From the NCBI GenBank assembly GCA_009704705.1, contig WLDR01000056.1, positions 1 to 8,799 of the forward strand: DNA of 8,799 nucleotides, given 5' to 3'. Positions 1 through 6,627 of this stretch are shown here, piece by piece. The stretch's first letter is position 1. Each line of letters starts with the position of its first letter. The notes beneath the pieces were generated by a model. The model searched no databases and was not told where the DNA came from. It saw only the letters and a list, made by a program, of their open reading frames with translations. The DNA comes from Actinomycetota bacterium (GTDB lineage: Bacteria; Actinomycetota; Actinomycetes; Actinomycetales; Microbacteriaceae). The position numbers and the translations under genes are program-made.

Positions 1-1389
1 GAGAAGTGCGGAGAGGAATTCAGACAGGGGCATGTCCAGATTCGGATTCTCAGTTCCAATAAATGTCTGTGCCACAGATGCGAAGTGTGGATGCCGAGAC
101 GCGGTCAGTGTTTCAAACTTCGACATCAGCTGTTCCTGGGCGAGCGGACGATCGGAGCCACCAATCGCGCTGAGTACGCTTTGCTCTCGAGTTGTGCCAT
201 CGCGCAATGTCACCGTGATCTTGGCGGGGCGATCTTCGGGGGGCTCCGGAAGTGCATCCCACTCGCTGATTCGTACCTTGTCGCGAAGCGCCTGAACGTT
301 CGGGTCTTGCAGGAATTCCCCGGAGAAGACGTCGGGGGCAAAGGAACCTGTGGCGAGCACCGCGGCGACGGCGTGGGGCAGCGAAAACTTGCCGCCGAGA
401 ACAGTAAACGGGTACTTCGATCTCAGCTCGCGTGCCAGTGGGTGCGTCTCCACGTTGATGTGGACGATGTCGCTGACGGCAACATCCTTCAGGCCCGATT
501 GGGTCAGCTGATAAGCGGCTTCCACGCTCGAATGCAGATATTGGCAACACGCGTACAGCTTGTGGTATCCGTCTTCGATTGCGTATCTGTCGCCGAGCCC
601 CTCGGTCAGAGCGGCAGTGTTTTCGGGATACCCGTAGGACGTTCCGAAAACGTCGTGTAGCGCGGTATTGCTTCCCGAAATGCCGGCCTGCACCAGATCG
701 GCGGCGAGAAAGCCCAGCTGGGCTCCCGCCCCGGCCCACCCGTTGCGGATGGTCGCGCCCTGTTGCGCGTGCGAGAACGGCCCGTTCAAAGAGAAAGTCG
801 CCGCGCTGAGAACGATTTCGGCGAACGTGTTGTCGTCGAGCTTCCGTGCCGCGGCGATTGCTGCAGCCGCGCCCAGCGGAGAAAGCGTTGCGTGGGGATG
901 AGCGGCAAGGGGCAGAGTGGGCCGGTAGGCGCGTGCAACTCTCGTGACAACCTCGTACGAACACACCAGTGCCGTGATCAGATCTCCAACGGTGCCCCCG
1001 CTTGATTCAAGCTCCGCTAGGGCCGAAGGAAGTGTGTACAGCGATCCGTGGCAGGTTGCCAGACGGTAGCCGCCATCGAGTTCCAGCCAGTTCGCCGCGA
1101 TAGCGTTGGCGGTCGCGGCCCATTCCCGCCCGACATGGCGGGTCGGATCTGAGATGAGAGTAGAGCCACCGTTCGGCGCCTTGGAAACAGCCAAGGCATT
1201 CACTTTTTGGATTTCGGGCTCTGAGCTGGCCGCGACCATCGCCGCGATGTCGTCGCAGATGACGGTCAATGCTTTCCTGATGACGTGGGGAGGCAAGACG
1301 TGTGCCTCACGCCGGGCGGCGGAACTTGCCCACGCAAGCAGGATGCCAACGTCGGCGGCTTCTTCTTCACGGGCGACAGTCTCGTCCAT
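1..1389 (-). CDS. MmgE/PrpD family protein (2-methylcitrate dehydratase-like), 3' end off window
   Basis: An open frame of 463 codons runs from ATG at 1389 to the left edge without a stop. I translated it by hand. Family landmarks in order: NWLELDGGYRLATCHGS near residue 100-116 (the PrpD Asp region), HPHATLSPLGAAAAIAAARKL at 164-184, GYHKLYACCQYLH at 274-286 with the conserved K, Y, C and H, and GGKFSLPHAVAAVLATG at 332-348. Members are usually about 450-470 residues, so only a few codons should be missing. The family contains 2-methylcitrate dehydratase, cis-aconitate decarboxylase and related cytosolic lyases; the exact substrate cannot be read here, and no prpB/prpC neighbour is visible. 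Start choice: ATG 1389 has a weak GGGGA about 6 nt upstream. An in-frame ATG at 1455 would add 22 residues (MRRNRAGHNAAHNAGY...), which do not look like family sequence. A short ORF ends over this start by a TGATG overlap. Confidence 0.9.
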   Translation of the reverse strand, partial: MDETVAREEEAADVGILLAWASSAARREAHVLPPHVIRKALTVICDDIAAMVAASSEPEIQKVNALAVSKAPNGGSTLISDPTRHVGREWAATANAIAANWLELDGGYRLATCHGSLYTLPSALAELESSGGTVGDLITALVCSYEVVTRVARAYRPTLPLAAHPHATLSPLGAAAAIAAARKLDDNTFAEIVLSAATFSLNGPFSHAQQGATIRNGWAGAGAQLGFLAADLVQAGISGSNTALHDVFGTSYGYPENTAALTEGLGDRYAIEDGYHKLYACCQYLHSSVEAAYQLTQSGLKDVAVSDIVHINVETHPLARELRSKYPFTVLGGKFSLPHAVAAVLATGSFAPDVFSGEFLQDPNVQALRDKVRISEWDALPEPPEDRPAKITVTLRDGTTREQSVLSAIGGSDRPLAQEQLMSKFETLTASRHPHFASVAQTFIGTENPNLDMPLSEFLSALL

Positions 1390-1442
1390 CAGCAATCCCC
1401 GATCGAAGTATCCGGCATTGTGTGCGGCATTGTGTCCGGCAC
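1389..1442 (-). CDS. possible 17-residue leader peptide upstream of the PrpD-like gene
   Basis: GTG at 1442 follows a good Shine-Dalgarno GAGGAG with about 6 nt spacing, the best ribosome site in this gap. The ORF reads MPDTMPHTMPDTSIGDC and stops at TGA 1391-1389, which overlaps the ATG of the PrpD-like gene as TGATG. That layout is typical of translational coupling. The peptide contains a tandem MPxT repeat caused by a 12-bp DNA repeat (CCGxACACAATG). The function is unknown. Alternatives are that the SD simply serves the longer in-frame PrpD start, or that the ORF is chance. Confidence 0.35.
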   Translation of the reverse strand: MPDTMPHTMPDTSIGDC

Positions 1443-1585
1443 GGTTTCTCCTCATTGATCCTGAGAACGACTCCCAGGTCCTGCTGGTTTGAGCTGGGGG
1501 TGATTCCGCATTTCATAACAGCCCAGGCAAACTCTATTGTCCCACGAGGGCCTAACCAGATTGACCGATTGGCTGCCTTGCGAAC

Positions 1586-1626
1586 CAAAAAGGATGCCCA
1601 CCGGACAAGATCCGATGAGCATCCTT
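1586..1626 (-). terminator. intrinsic terminator of the beta-propeller gene
   Basis: On the minus strand AAGGATGC (1626-1619) pairs with GCATCCTT (1597-1590). Inside there is a 2-bp and then a 4-bp continuation (TCCG/CGGA) separated by single mismatches, with a 5-nt loop. The stem runs into TTTTT (complement of 1587-1591). It lies about 33 nt after the TAG of the propeller gene and shields the PrpD-like gene from read-through. Confidence 0.85.
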
Positions 1627-1658
1627 CGGAAGTGTGAAACTTCGAGGGCTGCGCTTTC

Positions 1659-2828
1659 CTAAGCGCTGTGCTCTCTGGGGGCGCCGCCGTTTCGGGACTT
1701 CTTGCGGCGAAGTGCAACTACGACCAAACCGACGAGAATCGCTGCCAATGCCGGCGCGGCTGACGTAAGAGGATCAAATCCAGTCGCAGCCAACTCTCCG
1801 GGCGAAGGTGTAGGTGTCGGAGTGAATACACCACTAATCATTACGCCGGAGGAAGTTTCCGAGTCATTCACAGCTACGAAAAGCCCGTTAGCGTAAGTAA
1901 CCGAAACCCAATAGTCATCCGCTGCGGAGGTTTGAGATGTCCACGAAATACCATCGGGGCTCGTCATGACCCTATCGCCCGTACCCGAACCTGATACAGC
2001 TACAAAAAGCCCGCTACCGTATGTAACCGAGTTCCAGTCTCTGTTCTGTGCGGCAGTTCGAGCTGTCCAGGTTATGCCATCGGGGCTCGTCATGACCCTG
2101 TCGTTAGCACTGCCGTCATTATCCTTATCGGATACAGCTACGAATAGCCCGTTGGCGTAAGTGACAGAATTCCAATCCTGATCGGATGCGGCAGTTCGAG
2201 CAGTCCACGCAATACCATCGGGGCTCGTCATGACCCTGTTGTTGACATTGCCATCGTCATAAAGTGATAACGCTACAAAAAGCCCGTTACCGTAACCAAC
2301 CGAACGCCAACGATTATCCGCTGCGGCAGTTCGAGCTGTCCAGGTTATGCCATCGGGGCTCGTCATGACCCTATTGTTTACATCTCCCGCGCCGTTATCT
2401 GAAACTGCTACGAAGAGTCCGTTGCCGAAAGCAACCGAACGCCAATCATTATCAGCTGCTGAAGTTCGAGCAGTCCAGGTAATACCATCGGGACTCGTCA
2501 TGACTCTGTTGCCCGAACCCGACGCCGCTACCGCTACGAAAAGCCCGTTACCGAAAGCAACCGAACGCCATTCATTATCAGCTGCTGAAGTTCGAGCAGT
2601 CCAGGTATCACCATCGGGACTCGTCATGACTCTGTTGCCCGTACCCGACGACGCTACCGCTACAAAAAGCCCGTTACCAAAGGCGACTGATCTCCATGAC
2701 TCCGCCGGAGTGGTTGAGAGCGTCCATGTGGTCCCTGCTGTGCCAGATGCTGCGCTTGGTGTTGTGATTCCAATTGCGAGCCCAAAAGATATAAAGGCAA
2801 GGATTAGTGATCGAAACGCTGTCTTCAC
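1659..2828 (-). CDS. secreted seven-bladed beta-propeller repeat protein with LAATG sorting signal
   Basis: 389 residues from GTG 2828, which has GGAG 9 nt upstream. The frame stays open to 3080, but that would cross the tRNA terminator, and the signal peptide begins at 2828. Residues 1-28 are a signal peptide (hydrophobic LILAFISFGLAIGI, cleavage near SAAS). Six full repeats start at W45, W87, W129, W174, W219 and W265 (42, 42, 45, 45, 46, 42 residues). Each has the form W(R/N)SVxxxxGLFVAV...(N/D)RVMTSPDGxxWT, and the SPDGxTW part resembles an Asp-box. A seventh half-repeat (W307 on) lacks the TWT strand, which the N-terminal TTWTLSTTPAES (33-44) supplies, giving a 7-blade 'velcro' closure. 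A PTPTPSP linker, LAATG (346-350), a transmembrane stretch and RRKK follow, as in actinobacterial sortase substrates. Role: surface-exposed binding protein, ligand unknown. No enzymatic residues were recognised. Confidence 0.9.
   Translation of the reverse strand: MKTAFRSLILAFISFGLAIGITTPSAASGTAGTTWTLSTTPAESWRSVAFGNGLFVAVASSGTGNRVMTSPDGDTWTARTSAADNEWRSVAFGNGLFVAVAASGSGNRVMTSPDGITWTARTSAADNDWRSVAFGNGLFVAVSDNGAGDVNNRVMTSPDGITWTARTAAADNRWRSVGYGNGLFVALSLYDDGNVNNRVMTSPDGIAWTARTAASDQDWNSVTYANGLFVAVSDKDNDGSANDRVMTSPDGITWTARTAAQNRDWNSVTYGSGLFVAVSGSGTGDRVMTSPDGISWTSQTSAADDYWVSVTYANGLFVAVNDSETSSGVMISGVFTPTPTPSPGELAATGFDPLTSAAPALAAILVGLVVVALRRKKSRNGGAPREHSA
1911..2696 (-). repeat. six tandem in-frame blade repeats, 126-138 bp each
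   Basis: These are the coding repeats of the propeller gene. At DNA level, blades 1 and 2 share a 35-bp identical stretch (2447-2481 and 2573-2607, offset exactly 126 bp) and a further 32-bp identical stretch shortly after it. All units contain near-copies of the bases coding for VMTSPDG. Synonymous sites are conserved too, so the array has recently expanded or been homogenised by recombination. Length differences between units (42, 45, 46 residues) fall in the loop after GLFVAV. A degenerate seventh half-unit continues to about 1824. Confidence 0.9.
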
Positions 2829-3064
2829 GATGCTCGGCTCCAAGAGAAGATAATTAGAATATAGGACCAGACTAACGTTAAAGACTTTACTCTCAATCTG
2901 AGCATGAATTGGCTCCGTTGATTGGAGCTTCCTGAGTTCCGGGTTTGCCGCGGATCTGCGAACTTTTGTGAAGTGCGCCCGGAAGGTCCCCGCCGCGAAG
3001 CTTCGCTTCGCTGAGTGGCGTGGGCCCAAGAACCACGGTTCGAATGCACAAAGCACGCAACCAA
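2829..3064. other. non-coding gap between propeller gene and tRNA-Arg terminator
   Basis: I see no credible gene in these 236 bases. The stretch next to the propeller start is AT-rich and carries a possible -10 TATATT in minus orientation around 2857-2862, which I could not pair with a convincing -35. It also contains the palindrome GCGAAGCTTCGC (2995-3006) and an 11-bp copy of the tRNA-Arg 3' end (2973-2983), probably chance. Confidence 0.5.
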
Positions 3065-3088
3065 CAAAAAGTCCCCTCAAGGGGGACT
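3065..3088 (-). terminator. terminator of tRNA-Arg
   Basis: On the minus strand AGTCCCC (3088-3082) pairs with GGGGACT (3076-3070) over a 5-nt loop, followed by TTTTTG. It sits 10 bases behind the tRNA 3' end, as expected for a monocistronic tRNA transcript. Confidence 0.85.
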
Positions 3089-3097
3089 GTTTATCGG

Positions 3098-3170
3098 TGC
3101 GCCCGGAGGGATTCGAACCCCCAACCTTCTGATCCGTAGTCAGATGCTCTATCCGTTGAGCTACGGGCGC
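3098..3170 (-). tRNA. tRNA-Arg (anticodon ACG)
   Basis: 73 nt cloverleaf. The acceptor GCGCCCG pairs with CGGGCGC, with discriminator A. The D-arm region is GCTCAACGGATAGAGC. The anticodon stem TCTGA/TCAGA encloses loop CTACGGA, giving anticodon ACG. The T-loop is GGTTCGAATCC. CCA is not encoded (the next bases are CCG). The ACG wobble base would be deaminated to inosine by TadA, reading CGU/CGC/CGA. Confidence 0.97.
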
Positions 3171-3204
3171 AGTGCTGGTCGCTTACGCGAAAAACAACCT
3201 GCTC

Positions 3205-3210
3205 AGCATA
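3205..3210 (-). promoter_or_regulatory. possible -10 box of tRNA-Arg
   Basis: TATGCT on the minus strand fits the TANNNT -10 pattern and lies 34 bases before the tRNA 5' end. The -35 is not convincing. Confidence 0.4.
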
Positions 3211-3274
3211 ACAGTCGCTTCGCATCCCGAATAAATCGACCGGGGACTCGGCGAGCGACCACCGCCGACGCGAG

Positions 3275-4324
3275 TCAGCGCGATGTGCTCGCATTCGACG
3301 TGGCGATTGCGCGCATGGCAGCATCCAGAGCGTCTTTCTCCCTCGCACTGATGTTCTGCGTGACGACCTGGCGCCACCCGTGTGGTTCGATGAGCACCGG
3401 AACAGCAAGCGGGCCGGTGAGCCCAGGCCATTCACTATCGAGCATGACTTGGGCCGGGATGGTCGCTCTCACGCCGCCCGCAAGAAATGAGACCACGTCC
3501 GCGACGGCATGTGCTGTGGCGAGCTCGGTCGTTCGGCCGGCAGTGAAGTGTGTGAAGAGCGGTTTCACCGCTGCCCGAAGGTCCGGTTGCTGCTTCTGGA
3601 TAAATGCATATGCGTCGCCGACCTCGCCGCGCTTGATGAGCCCGACCACGTGGTCTCGCGTGGCTCGAATCTCGTCGGGTAGCTGCGCCACGGATCGGCC
3701 TTGAGTTGCTCTGCCAATCACGTCATCGATTCGACCCTGCTCGACGCCGCGAGCGCGCACGCCGCTCCACATCGGAACAATGTGGTCACCGTGTTGACCC
3801 CACATCTCGGCATCAACCATCGGGCGCTTTATGCCGAGTTCGGCAGCGATTTCGAGGCGAAACCTGAGTGAGTCAGACCACGCGGCGGCGCCGAGAATGC
3901 GATTGCGCGACACCACCTCAGCGAAGATTTCGAGGGCAAGCTCGACCGGGTTTGACTGAACAATGACGGTGGGCTCCGCGGGCATGCGAGCGACGTCAGC
4001 CGCTGCCTCGCGGAATATTCGGTGGTTCGTCTCGGCAAGTAGGGCGCGGTCGGTAACGTCGGGGGTCACGGTTGCGCCGGCCATCATCACCACCACGTCG
4101 GCGCCGCTTACGGCCACATCGGTTCCTACCTCAATGCGTGGCGCGCGATCCGAGAAGGCATCGAGGAGGTCCGATCGCAGGCCCCACAATTCGGTCTCGT
4201 GCGCCCCGCCGGAATGCCCGATGAGGTGAAGGCTGCCCTCGGCGGGCAAGGTGCCGCGTTCGAGAAGTTGAGCAGCGACCTGGCGGCCGCAACTTCCGGT
4301 TGCTCCAATGATGGCGAGTTTCAC
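3275..4324 (-). CDS. lactate/malate dehydrogenase superfamily NAD(P)-dependent enzyme
   Basis: 349 residues from GTG 4324; upstream codons (to 4489) look non-coding, and the Rossmann strand begins right after the start (VKLAIIGATGSCG, GxxGxxG at 7-13). Landmarks: VVVMMAGA (77-84), VIVQSNPVE (120-128), DSLRFR (D151, R154), and GQHGDHIVP with catalytic H178. The catalytic set His/Asp/Arg-171-like is complete, and R93 fits the catalytic loop Arg. The loop position that holds Arg in malate and Gln in lactate dehydrogenases is changed: AGATVTPDVTDR, with no Arg or Gln and one extra residue. The strand-2 end (LIGHSGG) has no acidic residue for the NAD ribose, so NADP use is possible. The reaction is therefore reversible reduction of some 2-oxo acid in the cytosol, substrate unknown. 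It starts 25 nt after the surface-protein gene on the same strand and has no clear Shine-Dalgarno. Confidence 0.88.
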   Translation of the reverse strand: MKLAIIGATGSCGRQVAAQLLERGTLPAEGSLHLIGHSGGAHETELWGLRSDLLDAFSDRAPRIEVGTDVAVSGADVVVMMAGATVTPDVTDRALLAETNHRIFREAAADVARMPAEPTVIVQSNPVELALEIFAEVVSRNRILGAAAWSDSLRFRLEIAAELGIKRPMVDAEMWGQHGDHIVPMWSGVRARGVEQGRIDDVIGRATQGRSVAQLPDEIRATRDHVVGLIKRGEVGDAYAFIQKQQPDLRAAVKPLFTHFTAGRTTELATAHAVADVVSFLAGGVRATIPAQVMLDSEWPGLTGPLAVPVLIEPHGWRQVVTQNISAREKDALDAAMRAIATSNASTSR

Positions 4325-4349
4325 GGCTACCGCGTCAGCCCGCCGCGCG

Positions 4350-5360
4350 TCAGTCTCTGAGACCCGCGCGCCGCAGCACGCTGAGCAACTTGGCGCGGCT
4401 TCCAGCGAACCTGAGTTGCGAACGAGCAGAAAACGCGCCGATCGCGATGACGAACAGGGCGCCTGCCGCCGTCGTGCCGAGCACAGCACTCCACGTGGTG
4501 AGTCCGGTGTTCACCAATGACGGTTCAACTGGCGCAGACCCCGCAGCCGGCGGGCTCGACACTGCGACCCATTGCGCAAAGAGCGTCTCGTCGATCGAGA
4601 AGGGGTAAGACCCTTCGTCGTCGTAAGGCGTGCCGGAGCCGTCGAATGCCGTGTTCCAGCCCGCAAATGTGAATCCATCTCGAGTAAACGCGTTGCTCGT
4701 CAGACTTGCGGCGCTGGCACTGGTCTGGTCCTGCATCACGCCCTCGCCACCGTTCGCGTCAAACGAGACCGTGGACATCGTGAGTTGGAGACCAGTCAGA
4801 TTGATTCCGGGTCCGCCGCCGCCCTGAGGCATACCGCGCACCTCAAGCCAGTTGATTCCCGTCTCGAACTGAAGTTCGAGAGTGCCGCTGCGGTCTTGGA
4901 CTGGGGACGACACAAATCCACCGCTGGAGTAGATCCCCTCTGCCTGCCCGGCAATGAAATTGCCTGAACTCGAAACGATGTTTCCTCCGTTGGAAAAGGT
5001 TTGTGTCAGATTCACTGCACCCTGATCAGTGGTGAATGTCTCGTCGTCGCCGGGGCCGAGATAGGCATAGAACGTCTTGAGTGTCGTGACGGGTTGACTG
5101 AAGGAGAATCGCACGAAGCTCGACTGCGCCCCACCAGTAGCGTCCGTCTTGTAGACGGCGGGGGAATAAGTCGTTCCCCAGTGCCCGCCGCCTGGCCCGA
5201 AAGTGACGGTGACGACGGTGCCGTCCGCCAGAGTGTCAACAAAAGGTGACGAGCTCACATCTACGGTTTCCCACGTGCTACCAGCGTGTGCGGGGAGCGG
5301 GGTCGCAAGGAAAGCAAGGGCCGTTACTGCGACCGCAAGAGGAAGAGACGCTAGTTTCAT
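4350..5360 (-). CDS. secreted cell-surface protein with InlB B-repeat and LVNTG sorting signal
   Basis: 336 residues from ATG 5360. Residues 1-26 form a signal peptide (MKLASLPLAVAVTALAFLA..., cleavage after AHA). Residues 27-195 are a beta-rich, Gly/Ser/Thr-rich extracellular domain that I do not assign firmly; it resembles choice-of-anchor type domains. Residues 198-265 are a Listeria/Bacteroides (InlB B) repeat: VSFDANGG, then GFTFAGWNTAFDGSGTPYDD, ending LFAQWV. A Pro/Ala/Ser linker leads to LVNTG (282-286), a hydrophobic span (about 289-310) and a basic tail longer than usual. This makes it a likely sortase substrate of the actinobacterial LxxTG type, exposed on the wall; adhesion or substrate binding is inferred. 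No Shine-Dalgarno is visible, and a TANNNT box sits 6 nt before the ATG, so the mRNA may be leaderless. Confidence 0.88.
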   Translation of the reverse strand: MKLASLPLAVAVTALAFLATPLPAHAGSTWETVDVSSSPFVDTLADGTVVTVTFGPGGGHWGTTYSPAVYKTDATGGAQSSFVRFSFSQPVTTLKTFYAYLGPGDDETFTTDQGAVNLTQTFSNGGNIVSSSGNFIAGQAEGIYSSGGFVSSPVQDRSGTLELQFETGINWLEVRGMPQGGGGPGINLTGLQLTMSTVSFDANGGEGVMQDQTSASAASLTSNAFTRDGFTFAGWNTAFDGSGTPYDDEGSYPFSIDETLFAQWVAVSSPPAAGSAPVEPSLVNTGLTTWSAVLGTTAAGALFVIAIGAFSARSQLRFAGSRAKLLSVLRRAGLRD

Positions 5361-5366
5361 GGAGCC

Positions 5367-5372
5367 ACGCTA
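5367..5372 (-). promoter_or_regulatory. putative -10 box giving a leaderless mRNA for the InlB-repeat gene
   Basis: Minus-strand TAGCGT followed by six bases (GGCTCC) and then ATG. The absence of a ribosome site plus this spacing matches the actinobacterial leaderless promoter pattern. TTGGTT lies 19 nt upstream as a weak -35. An ACGAAA/TTTCGT inverted repeat surrounds the -35 area and could be an operator. Confidence 0.4.
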
Positions 5373-5482
5373 ACAAGAAAAATACGAAACTAACCAATAT
5401 TTCGTTATTTGATTTCCACGATGTTGATGTTACGTTCGCGCGGCGTTCGGAGTGGTCCTGCGTTGCGCCCCGAGGTCATCGA

Positions 5483-5547
5483 CTAACTCGGTCTACGGCT
5501 CGTCAACTAGAAGTTTGCGGTGCTCCCGAGTTAGACGCACCGCAAAC
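5483..5547 (-). other. potential H-type pseudoknot / terminator-like RNA structure
   Basis: In the minus-strand transcript an 11-bp perfect stem forms between 5547-5537 and 5523-5513 (GTTTGCGGTGC/GCACCGCAAAC). Its 13-nt loop holds CTAACTCGG (5534-5526), which is perfectly complementary to CCGAGTTAG downstream (5491-5483). The connecting loops are 2, 2 and 21 nt, which is sterically reasonable for an H-type pseudoknot. It covers the last codons and the stop (TGA 5505-5503) of the short secreted ORF. It could act as a terminator, a stability element or a regulatory fold. There is no U-run and no slippery heptamer. Confidence 0.5.
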
Positions 5548-5820
5548 GTCGATGTATCCATCAACTGAGAGCACTGTGATTCGAGCGTTGATGGTGATGC
5601 CGTCTGTCGTCAGCACGTCTCCATGGTCAAAAACATCACCCTCGACCGCTTCAAAACCACGGTCCTCATCATCAGGGTTGTTGAAGCTGGGGAAGTTGCT
5701 TGAGGCCTCTATGGGCGTGGCTGCCGCCGCTGTGGCAGGCAGCAAGAGAAGCCCGGCGAGTGCAGAGGCGGCGTGGCTAGCGCAGCGGAAGAGGCTCGGC
5801 GTGGTCGTCAAAGGGGGCAT
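5503..5820 (-). CDS. short secreted protein, probably truncated
   Basis: 105 residues from ATG 5820. A signal peptide is clear: LFRCASHAASALAGLLLLPATAAAA, cleavage near residue 34. The mature part, from TPIEASSNFPSFNNPDDEDRG onward, then GDVLTTDGITINARITVLSV, resembles the start of beta-sandwich domains found at the front of actinobacterial surface proteins. Such domains normally run on and end in a wall anchor; this one stops after about 70 mature residues at GAPQTSS. I found no continuation in the other frames of the 142 bases downstream. The start overlaps the end of the transglutaminase gene by 44 nt, so a later non-ATG start is possible. The function is unknown. It may be a remnant of a larger surface protein or a genuine small exported protein. 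Confidence 0.55.
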   Translation of the reverse strand: MPPLTTTPSLFRCASHAASALAGLLLLPATAAAATPIEASSNFPSFNNPDDEDRGFEAVEGDVFDHGDVLTTDGITINARITVLSVDGYIDVCGASNSGAPQTSS

Positions 5821-6568
5821 CCATCACCGACGCCGTCACCACGACGCTGACCATCTCGATGGGGCCACCGATTGTTGTCATGAACGCCGCGTCCGCGGCG
5901 TCACGACCCGTGGCAATGCGCAAAAACGAGTGGCGCGGCGCAAGTCCGGTCGGATCAATCACAACCCATTCGCCGCCAACGAACGCCTCGACAACGGCGT
6001 GAAAATCCATCGGGTTCAGTTCCGGTGCGTAAACGGAAACGTAGCGGGCAGGAACATCCCGGGCGCGCAACATGGCAATCATCACGTGCGCGAAATCACG
6101 GCACGCTCCTCGACCGGCCTCGAGAACGGCGAGCGCACCGTCTTCTGTTGACGTTGACCCGTGTTCGTATCGAATGCTTGTGGCCGTCCAGTCGCGCACA
6201 GCCCTCAGCAACTCGTGACCCTCAACGCCGTCGAAGAGTTGGTGGGCGCGCTCGTGCAGAACATCCGACTCGCAATATCTGCTCTGACGCAAGAACGTGA
6301 GCATTTCGAGGTCGCCAGAATCTGGGAGCGGAGCCAACCCCTCAACCGCGACCTCGTAGTCGATGTCGACTTCGCCGGCTTCGATGTCGGCCTCGTGAAG
6401 CCGTGTGCCATATGTGTCGGTGAGTTCGATGAACGGGATGCGCTCCCCGCGCTGCTGGATTTCGAGTCGCTCGCTCGCGCGGCCGCCCTGGGCTACGGCA
6501 ACGGCAAGCACCATGCGCGCCGGCCCGAGTGCTCGAATGCGTATCTGCGCGGTGGCACGGCGTTGCAT
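5777..6568 (-). CDS. transglutaminase-like cysteine protease-fold protein
   Basis: 263 residues from ATG 6568, with GGAG 4 nt upstream (GGAGTGACATG). Residues 1-80 form the beta-rich N-terminal domain usual for bacterial transglutaminase-like proteins (DTYGTRLHEADIEAGEVDIDYEV). The core carries the full catalytic triad: Cys156 in GRGACRDFAH, His190 in NPMDFHAVVEAF, Asp205 in WVVIDPTG. There is no signal peptide or membrane span, so it is predicted cytosolic. Members of this group are thought to act as peptidases or amidases on isopeptide-type bonds; the substrate is not predictable. The N-terminus is short and starts directly in the domain. It diverges from the small membrane protein gene with 59 nt between the starts and overlaps the downstream secreted ORF. 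Confidence 0.9.
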   Translation of the reverse strand: MQRRATAQIRIRALGPARMVLAVAVAQGGRASERLEIQQRGERIPFIELTDTYGTRLHEADIEAGEVDIDYEVAVEGLAPLPDSGDLEMLTFLRQSRYCESDVLHERAHQLFDGVEGHELLRAVRDWTATSIRYEHGSTSTEDGALAVLEAGRGACRDFAHVMIAMLRARDVPARYVSVYAPELNPMDFHAVVEAFVGGEWVVIDPTGLAPRHSFLRIATGRDAADAAFMTTIGGPIEMVSVVVTASVMDAPFDDHAEPLPLR

Positions 6569-6627
6569 GTCACTCCAAGCGAGACGAGTCGGGGCGGGAT
6601 GTCGCTACCTGGTGCAATCGTAGAGCC

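Noticed and set aside
113..964. 283-codon minus-strand open frame
   Set aside because: It is a shifted frame of the PrpD-like gene, extremely Arg-rich; the true frame carries the family motifs.
1911..2696. Regular repeats resembling a CRISPR array
   Set aside because: The units are 126-138 bp, in frame, and encode propeller blades; the variable parts are too short and too similar to be spacers.
2973..2983. 11-bp copy of the tRNA-Arg 3' end (3097-3107), possible att site
   Set aside because: It is too short, does not extend into the T-arm, and no element genes lie between the copies.
2829..3080. N-terminal extension of the propeller ORF to 3080
   Set aside because: It would start inside the tRNA-Arg terminator and place about 84 non-coding-like residues before a good signal peptide.
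5503..5565. Programmed frameshift driven by the pseudoknot
   Set aside because: There is no slippery heptamer 5-9 nt before the stem, and no alternative frame continues as a recognisable protein.
5246..6151. 301-codon plus-strand open frame
   Set aside because: It runs antisense to the transglutaminase gene with its intact Cys/His/Asp triad; the translation is Arg/Ser/His-rich and has no recognisable fold.
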